Shown in pieces: positions 24,263 through 28,108 of a DNA stretch of 28,108 nt. The notes beneath the pieces were generated by a model. The model saw only the letters and a list, made by a program, of their open reading frames with translations, ran no database searches and was not told where the DNA came from. The stretch spans positions 1 through 28,108 of the forward strand of contig CAYUIQ010000101.1 in assembly GCA_964444795.1 (NCBI GenBank), written 5' to 3'. This stretch comes from JABMRP01 sp964444795. GTDB lineage: Bacteria; Planctomycetota; Planctomycetia; Pirellulales; Thermoguttaceae. The first letter of the stretch is position 1. Every line of letters begins with the position of its first letter. The position numbers were made by a program, and so were the translations under genes.

Positions 24263-24448
24263 CTACACCCGGTCGACTCGAAACTCCTTATCGGCGATGC
24301 CGGCCAGGATAACCGTCATGCTGGGCATTTGCCGGCCCAGCTCGGCCCGGGCCATGCGTACGGCTTCGCCTTCCGACTGGCAGGAGACCGTACACTGGGC
24401 CAAGCCGACCTTCACGTGGAATTGGCTGGATACGCTCGATTCGTTCAT
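24263..24448 (-). CDS. Small conserved-looking protein, 61 aa
   Basis: A 61-aa protein starting MNESSVSSQFHVKVG. It alternates strand-like and helix-like parts: FHVKVGLAQCTVSC, then SEGEAVRMARAELGRQMP, then MTVILAGIADKEFRVDRV. This reads as a compact beta-alpha-beta fold with two Cys near residues 19 and 23. The frame remains open to 24652, but the upstream part is Arg/Trp-rich and lacks protein character, and GAGG lies 5 nt before ATG 24448. I do not recognise a family. It lies between the receiver gene and hemQ, 150 bp before the latter, so hemQ probably has its own promoter in that gap. Confidence 0.6.
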   Translation of the reverse strand: MNESSVSSQFHVKVGLAQCTVSCQSEGEAVRMARAELGRQMPSMTVILAGIADKEFRVDRV

Positions 24449-24453
24449 GACAG

Positions 24454-24457
24454 CCTC
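24454..24457 (-). promoter_or_regulatory. Shine-Dalgarno site for the 61-aa gene
   Basis: GAGG on the minus strand lies 5 nt before ATG 24448. It is short, but it is the main support for the internal start. Confidence 0.4.
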
Positions 24458-24490
24458 GCACTCCGCAACCGGGAAAACGGGAATTTGCCA

Positions 24491-24513
24491 GCCGCTGGCG
24501 GCGATCCAGCGGC
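24491..24513. terminator. 8-bp hairpin downstream of the receiver gene
   Basis: GCCGCTGG (24491-24498) pairs perfectly with CCAGCGGC (24506-24513) around a 7-nt loop. It lies in the 181-bp gap after the receiver gene and about 43 nt before the 61-aa gene. There is no immediate T-run, so it may equally be a leader structure. Confidence 0.3.
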
Positions 24514-24629
24514 ACGCCCGTCGGTGGTATCGGCGAGGCAAACGAACCCTCTTCAAAAGGGCTCTGAGATTGCCGGTTGCGCCGAGTTGATCGGAAAACC
24601 GGATGTGAAAAGACGAGTCATATCCCGGC

Positions 24630-25034
24630 CTATCGGCCCAAGAGACGGTCAACGCTCTCGATCAGCCGGTCCATGGCGAACGGCTTGCGAATGTAGTCGT
24701 CCACTCCGAGCATTTCCGCATAGGCCTTGTGCCGGCTTCCTTCGTTGGCGGTGACCATGATCACCCGCATCGGCACCGGCCGCGTTCGCCGCAGCTTCTC
24801 CAGCACCAGAAACCCGCTCCGCTTGGGCATCATCATGTCGAGGATCACCAGATCGGGATCCTCGCGTTCGGCCATGGCCAGGCCCTGGTTCCCATCGCGG
24901 GCGACGAGAATCTCGTAGTCCTTTGCCTCCAGCGCGTAGCGCATCGACTCGACGATCTCGTAGTCGTCGTCGACCAGCAGGATTCGCTTCTTCGCCGAGT
25001 CTGCCTGCTCGCTCGTTTTCTTCTCGTCCGCCAT
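24630..25034 (-). CDS. Stand-alone response regulator (receiver domain only)
   Basis: A 134-aa CheY-like receiver with no output domain. After a charged 16-residue N-terminal tail (MADEKKTSEQADSAKK), the acidic triad is DDD at 22-24, the phospho-acceptor is Asp66 in LVILDMMMP, the switch Thr is T95 in MVTANEG, and the conserved Lys is K117 in YIRKPF. All residues needed for phosphorylation are present. It should act as a phospho-switch or relay for an unidentified kinase; no histidine kinase lies in the window. ATG 25034 has AGAGG 9 nt upstream. It lies 147 bp after the ABC ATPase gene and may have its own promoter there. Confidence 0.92.
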   Translation of the reverse strand: MADEKKTSEQADSAKKRILLVDDDYEIVESMRYALEAKDYEILVARDGNQGLAMAEREDPDLVILDMMMPKRSGFLVLEKLRRTRPVPMRVIMVTANEGSRHKAYAEMLGVDDYIRKPFAMDRLIESVDRLLGR

Positions 25035-25129
25035 GACGCTTAACCTCTGGTGCCGCCTGGCAACCCGACAGAAGGGGCTTGCCGACGGGTTTGTCTGACT
25101 TTCGGGACCGGTACCATCAACAGAACGCT

Positions 25130-25158
25130 ATTGTTAGCCGATTCCGCCAGAATTGCAA
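25130..25158 (-). promoter_or_regulatory. Possible promoter for the receiver gene
   Basis: On the minus strand TTGCAA (25158-25153), a 17-nt spacer and AACAAT (25135-25130) lie about 95 bp before ATG 25034. Each hexamer matches consensus at only 4 of 6 positions. Confidence 0.25.
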
Positions 25159-25181
25159 GTCTTTCCCAAAACCCGACTGGA

Positions 25182-25841
25182 CTATCCGCCGACAAGTTTG
25201 CCGTCGAGGATCGAGACGGTTCGCTCGGCACGGGCGGCCGCCTGTTCCTGGTGGGTCACCAGCAGGAGTGTGCCACCGCGCCGGTGGAAATCGGTCAGAA
25301 GATCAAGCACTTCGCCGGCTGTTTCGGTGTCGAGGTTCCCGGTCGGCTCGTCGGCCAGGATCAGGTCGGGGTGGTTGACCAACGCTCGGGCAATCGCCAC
25401 GCGCTGGCGTTCGCCCGCACTGAGTTCAGCAGGCCTATGCCCCAGGCGGGGGGCCAAACGGAACTGATCGAGCAATTCCCGTCCGTATTGCCGGGCGGCC
25501 GCTTCTTGGCCCGGCAACGCCGCGGCAGTCACGTTGTCCAACACGTTGAGATAGGGGAGCAGATGGAACATCTGGAAAACGAACCCCACCTTTCGGCCGC
25601 GGAAATGCGCCCGCGCCCCGGCCGACATCTGGGTCAAGTCGTCGCCGCCTACCGTGACCCGGCCAGCCGTCGGCGTGGCGAGGCTCCCGACCACGGTCAG
25701 CAGCGTCGACTTGCCCGATCCACTCGGTCCCCGCACGGCGACGAACTCGCCCGACCGCACCTCCAGACTCACATCCGATAGGGCGGATACCGGACCGTCC
25801 GGCCCACGGAACACCATACTGACGTTTTCCAAGTAGATCAT
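25182..25841 (-). CDS. LolD/MacB-type ABC transporter ATP-binding protein
   Basis: A 219-aa ABC ATPase of the LolD/MacB/FtsE size class. Walker A is GPSGSGKS at 38-45, the Q-loop is Gln90 (FVFQMFHLLP), the signature is LSAGE at 140-144 followed by RQRVAIARAL, Walker B is LILADEPTGNLD from 160, and the H-loop is His197 in LLVTHQ. The protein would energise a MacB/LolC-type permease, but no permease gene lies next to it in this window. The frame opens at 25898, but ATG 25841 (MIYLENVSMVF) is the family start, although it has no clear Shine-Dalgarno site. It follows the 544-aa membrane protein gene by 100 bp and is probably co-transcribed with it. Confidence 0.92.
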   Translation of the reverse strand: MIYLENVSMVFRGPDGPVSALSDVSLEVRSGEFVAVRGPSGSGKSTLLTVVGSLATPTAGRVTVGGDDLTQMSAGARAHFRGRKVGFVFQMFHLLPYLNVLDNVTAAALPGQEAAARQYGRELLDQFRLAPRLGHRPAELSAGERQRVAIARALVNHPDLILADEPTGNLDTETAGEVLDLLTDFHRRGGTLLLVTHQEQAAARAERTVSILDGKLVGG

Positions 25842-25941
25842 TTTTTGGGCGTATGTTGGGGAGCTTTTGGCAGGGGTGGTAAATCGGCGGGAAAACACTC
25901 GATCTGGCTAAACCGAGCGCAAGAAACAGGTCGACGAAGCG

Positions 25942-27576
25942 CTATGCGCGTCGCAACATGGCATACCCAGTCACGAGGACGACCGCTGCAACAACCGTCA
26001 GGCCGATGCCCACGGTCCACGCCTGGCGGGTGGCAAACGAGCCGCCGTGGTCGGTTTGGCTCGCTTTGGTCGGCGCTTTCTCGACGGTGGCCACGGGGGC
26101 CGTGTCGGACGTCGGTTCTTTGGTGGTTGGCTTGGCTGCGGGAGGCGCATCGCCGCGACGCATGTCCCTCGAAAAGGGGCTGACCTTATCGCCGGGTGGC
26201 TGGACGGCAAAGAGCGAGCCAAGTTCGCTCTCGGCCGTGTCGGGGGCGACCGAGTCGCCGGGATCCACAGCGGTTGTGACGCGTGTCTTGCTGGTCGAAG
26301 CATCGGCCGGCTCACTCTGGGGGGCCGTTTCGCCCATCGAGAAGGACACCGATTGGCTACCGGCGACTTCTCCCTCGCTCCACGAAGAGGTTGCCGACTC
26401 GCTGGTCGAGGCGTCCGCATCGGTGTCCGGAGATTCGCCTGGCTCGACGGCCGGCGCCTTTTCGTCGGGGCTTTCTTGCTCGGCGGGAGTATCGGGCTCG
26501 GTCGACGGACTCGGACGCTGAGGTTCCTCCGGCGAAAACTCCTCGTAGCCGAACTGGTTCGGATAGGCGTCTTCTTCCTCGACCGCGAGTTTCTCGGCCG
26601 TGGCATCCCAGTCCCAATGGAACAAGAGATCGACGCCCGGACTCTGGCTCTTCACGGTACAGGAACAGGGACCGGCCAGAAATCCGATGCAGGCGAACAG
26701 GTTGTCGGCGTGGATTCCCTTGCCCAAGAAGGGCAGCAGCGCCCTGCCGCGCCCGTAGACGGGAAACAGAATGGGCCCCTCGGCGAACTCCTGAAGATCG
26801 TCTTCCATCCCCATGAGCATCCGCACAAACCACTTCTCGGCCGGGTCGTCCCGCGAGATCTTGACCAGGGCGATAGTCAGAGGCTCTTCTTCCTCTTCCA
26901 TTTCGTACATCTCCTCGACGGCCGACGATTCAGCGGCAGGCGCGTCGTCCTCCGTGCCTTCCTCGGTCTCGGCTTCCTCGGCCTTTTCTTGCTCGGCGGT
27001 TACCTCGTCGATCACTTCCTTGACGATTTTTTCCGCTGCCTTGTTGCCCGCTTTCTTAGACCCGGCCAACAGCACGAATATCGTGGCATGGCCGCCATCG
27101 AGCAACTTGGCAATCTTGGTTCGTGCGGGGGAATCGACCATCGCCTTGACGGTCTTCTTATCGAGCTTCCCGGAGAAAAATTCCGATCCCCAGGGAGTAA
27201 ATACCACGTGAAGCGATTTGACATCCTCGGCCTGCGCCTTCCAGATATCCGTCAGGCGTTTGGGAATTCGGTCCAATGCCTCTGGTTCGGCCGCGTCGAC
27301 GACGTGCAGCCGGACATTGGCCCGGGCGCCGGACGCCTCGCTCAGATCGACGATGAACTTGTTCGTTTGGGCGTCTTCCTCGGACGGTTCGCCGCGATGG
27401 AAATAGACGACCTCAAAAGGCGAGGACGGCCAGTTGAGCATGGCGTAGCGGAAAACGGGCGTCGTGCAGGCTTCGGCGGTCGACGTGGCCAGAATCGACG
27501 TGGCCAGAACGACGGTCACCAGGACCAAAAGCCTCAAGCCCAACAGAGCCTTCTTCGACGGTTGACGGAATCGCAT
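25942..27576 (-). CDS. Type I membrane protein with acidic linkers, function unknown
   Basis: A 544-aa protein. A signal peptide with an AEA cleavage site at residue 36 leaves Cys37 at the mature N-terminus, in CTTPVFRYA. It is not a good lipobox because Glu stands at -2. The first 190 residues look like an alpha/beta domain (FEVVYFHRGE, KSLHVVFTPWGSEFF, HATIFVLLAGSKK). A very acidic linker follows (about 190-225), then a second conserved-looking part containing GPCSCTVKSQSPGVDLLFHWDWD, then a long Ser/Thr/Pro/Glu-rich disordered stretch. A C-terminal membrane helix (about 519-540) ends in RRA. So the bulk is extracytoplasmic. AAGGA lies 8 nt before ATG 27576. It is followed by the LolD-type ATPase; a shared transport or redox role is only inferred. 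Confidence 0.8.
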   Translation of the reverse strand: MRFRQPSKKALLGLRLLVLVTVVLATSILATSTAEACTTPVFRYAMLNWPSSPFEVVYFHRGEPSEEDAQTNKFIVDLSEASGARANVRLHVVDAAEPEALDRIPKRLTDIWKAQAEDVKSLHVVFTPWGSEFFSGKLDKKTVKAMVDSPARTKIAKLLDGGHATIFVLLAGSKKAGNKAAEKIVKEVIDEVTAEQEKAEEAETEEGTEDDAPAAESSAVEEMYEMEEEEEPLTIALVKISRDDPAEKWFVRMLMGMEDDLQEFAEGPILFPVYGRGRALLPFLGKGIHADNLFACIGFLAGPCSCTVKSQSPGVDLLFHWDWDATAEKLAVEEEDAYPNQFGYEEFSPEEPQRPSPSTEPDTPAEQESPDEKAPAVEPGESPDTDADASTSESATSSWSEGEVAGSQSVSFSMGETAPQSEPADASTSKTRVTTAVDPGDSVAPDTAESELGSLFAVQPPGDKVSPFSRDMRRGDAPPAAKPTTKEPTSDTAPVATVEKAPTKASQTDHGGSFATRQAWTVGIGLTVVAAVVLVTGYAMLRRA

Positions 27577-27625
27577 TACGAGTGTCCTTGTGGTACCGAT
27601 GGCAAATGGCTAGTGCGTCGTTTAT

Positions 27626-27653
27626 TTTATACGATGGTACCGCCGCAAAGCAA
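27626..27653 (-). promoter_or_regulatory. Candidate promoter for the 544-aa gene
   Basis: On the minus strand TTGCTT (27653-27648), a 16-nt spacer and TATAAA (27631-27626) lie about 50 bp before ATG 27576. The AT-rich -10 stands out in this GC-rich sequence. Inverted 7-mers GTCGTTT (27617-27623) and AAACGAC (27652-27658) flank it. Confidence 0.45.
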
Positions 27654-27681
27654 ACGACCCACCGGCCGAATGTCCCGCCGG

Positions 27682-28108
27682 TCACCGAAAATCAGCCCCC
27701 TCGACGTCCAGTCGGCGACCGAACGTGACGGGCCATTGCAGGGCTTCGCCAAGACGGCCAAGATACTGACGTCGGTCTATCTCAACACCACCCATGCGAG
27801 CCGTATGGTCGGTCAACTGCTGAATGTCGAACAGACCGTAACCCCGCTTTCTCAGGTGGTAAACCAAGTAGACCAGGGCGACTTTCGAGGCGTCGCGAGC
27901 CCGGTGGAACTTCGATTCCCCCGCAAAGACACCCCCAATCGACAATCCGTACACCCCCCCGACTAATTCGCCCTCTTGCCACACCTCGACACTGTGGGCG
28001 TGGCCCAACTCGAACATCCGTGTGTATCCATCGATCATCTCGGGCGTAATCCACGTCTGCCCAATCCGGCTGGGTCCCGTCGCGCAGCCGCGAATCACGG
28101 CGGCAAAA
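27682..28108 (-). CDS. aat: Leucyl/phenylalanyl-tRNA-protein transferase, partial at 5' end
   Basis: At least 142 residues of Aat; the frame continues past the right edge of the window, so the N-terminal part is missing. Visible family features: FAAVIRGCA at the edge, TWITPEMIDGY, ELGHAHSVEVWQEGELVGG, YGLSIGGVFAGESKFHR, DASKVALVYL and the C-terminal DIQQLTDHTARMGGVEI. The enzyme transfers Leu or Phe from aminoacyl-tRNA to proteins with N-terminal Lys or Arg, marking them for ClpS/ClpAP in the bacterial N-degron pathway. Neither clpS nor clpA is in the window. A GTG at 28098 could mimic a start but lies inside the conserved domain. It lies 105 bp before the 544-aa gene, which has its own promoter-like site. 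Confidence 0.93.
   Translation of the reverse strand, partial: FAAVIRGCATGPSRIGQTWITPEMIDGYTRMFELGHAHSVEVWQEGELVGGVYGLSIGGVFAGESKFHRARDASKVALVYLVYHLRKRGYGLFDIQQLTDHTARMGGVEIDRRQYLGRLGEALQWPVTFGRRLDVEGADFR

Noticed and set aside
24449..24652. Upstream extension of the 61-aa frame
   Set aside because: The residues are Arg/Trp/His-rich with no structure, it overlaps the receiver gene end, and it contains an 8-bp DNA hairpin.
27460..27480. Lipoprotein signal in the 544-aa protein
   Set aside because: Cys follows the leader, but the -2 residue is Glu and -3 is Ala, so ordinary signal peptidase cleavage at AEA is more likely.
26047..27966. 639-codon plus-strand frame
   Set aside because: It crosses the 544-aa gene and the end of aat on the other strand. 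It is rich in Gly/Arg/Leu without any family motif, a typical high-GC shadow.

Overview
The window reads as a chromosomal segment of a planctomycete, probably a member of the Pirellulales. This is inferred from several things: a high GC content by eye; long secreted or membrane proteins of unknown function; a MoxR/DUF58/vWA operon joined to a terpene-cyclase-like protein and a PQQ-propeller protein; a HemQ-type coproheme decarboxylase; and weak or variable Shine-Dalgarno sites. I recognise 21 genes, 20 of them on the minus strand. No rRNA, tRNA, CRISPR array, transposase or prophage gene was seen, so this looks like ordinary core or lineage-specific chromosome.

Region 1 (1-14513, minus strand, transcribed right to left) is the main block. 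The order is PQQ-repeat protein, MoxR ATPase, DUF58 protein, BatA-like vWA protein, a second vWA membrane protein, a 1231-aa membrane/coiled-coil protein, a 210-aa secreted protein and a secreted squalene-cyclase-fold protein. Spacings are very short (50-bp overlap, 13 bp, 4-bp ATGA overlap, 52 bp, 1 bp). The exception is a 173-bp gap at 5515-5687 that holds a cruciform-type palindrome. The set looks like an envelope-located MoxR/vWA chaperone-like machine of unknown substrate.

Region 2 (14514-19184) starts with a 362-bp gene-free stretch carrying a cluster of TACGACG motifs. Then come miaB (tRNA ms2i6A methylthiotransferase), a 71-aa membrane protein, a sirtuin and a gingipain-family (C25) peptidase. 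The C25 stop codon overlaps the sirtuin start.

Region 3 (19185-23281) holds a PilZ protein and an Ala/Glu/Lys-rich secreted coiled-coil protein on the minus strand. They are divergent from the only plus-strand gene, a 705-aa secreted protein with an SH3-like segment.

Region 4 (23282-28108) contains HemQ/ChdC (heme biosynthesis), a 61-aa protein, a stand-alone receiver protein, a LolD-type ABC ATPase without a visible permease, and a 544-aa type I membrane protein. The leucyl/phenylalanyl-tRNA-protein transferase gene (aat) runs off the right edge.

Several of the longest predicted frames start at upstream TTG or GTG codons. I shortened those where a Shine-Dalgarno site or signal peptide pointed to an internal ATG. 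Function calls rest on motifs read by eye; no database search was possible.
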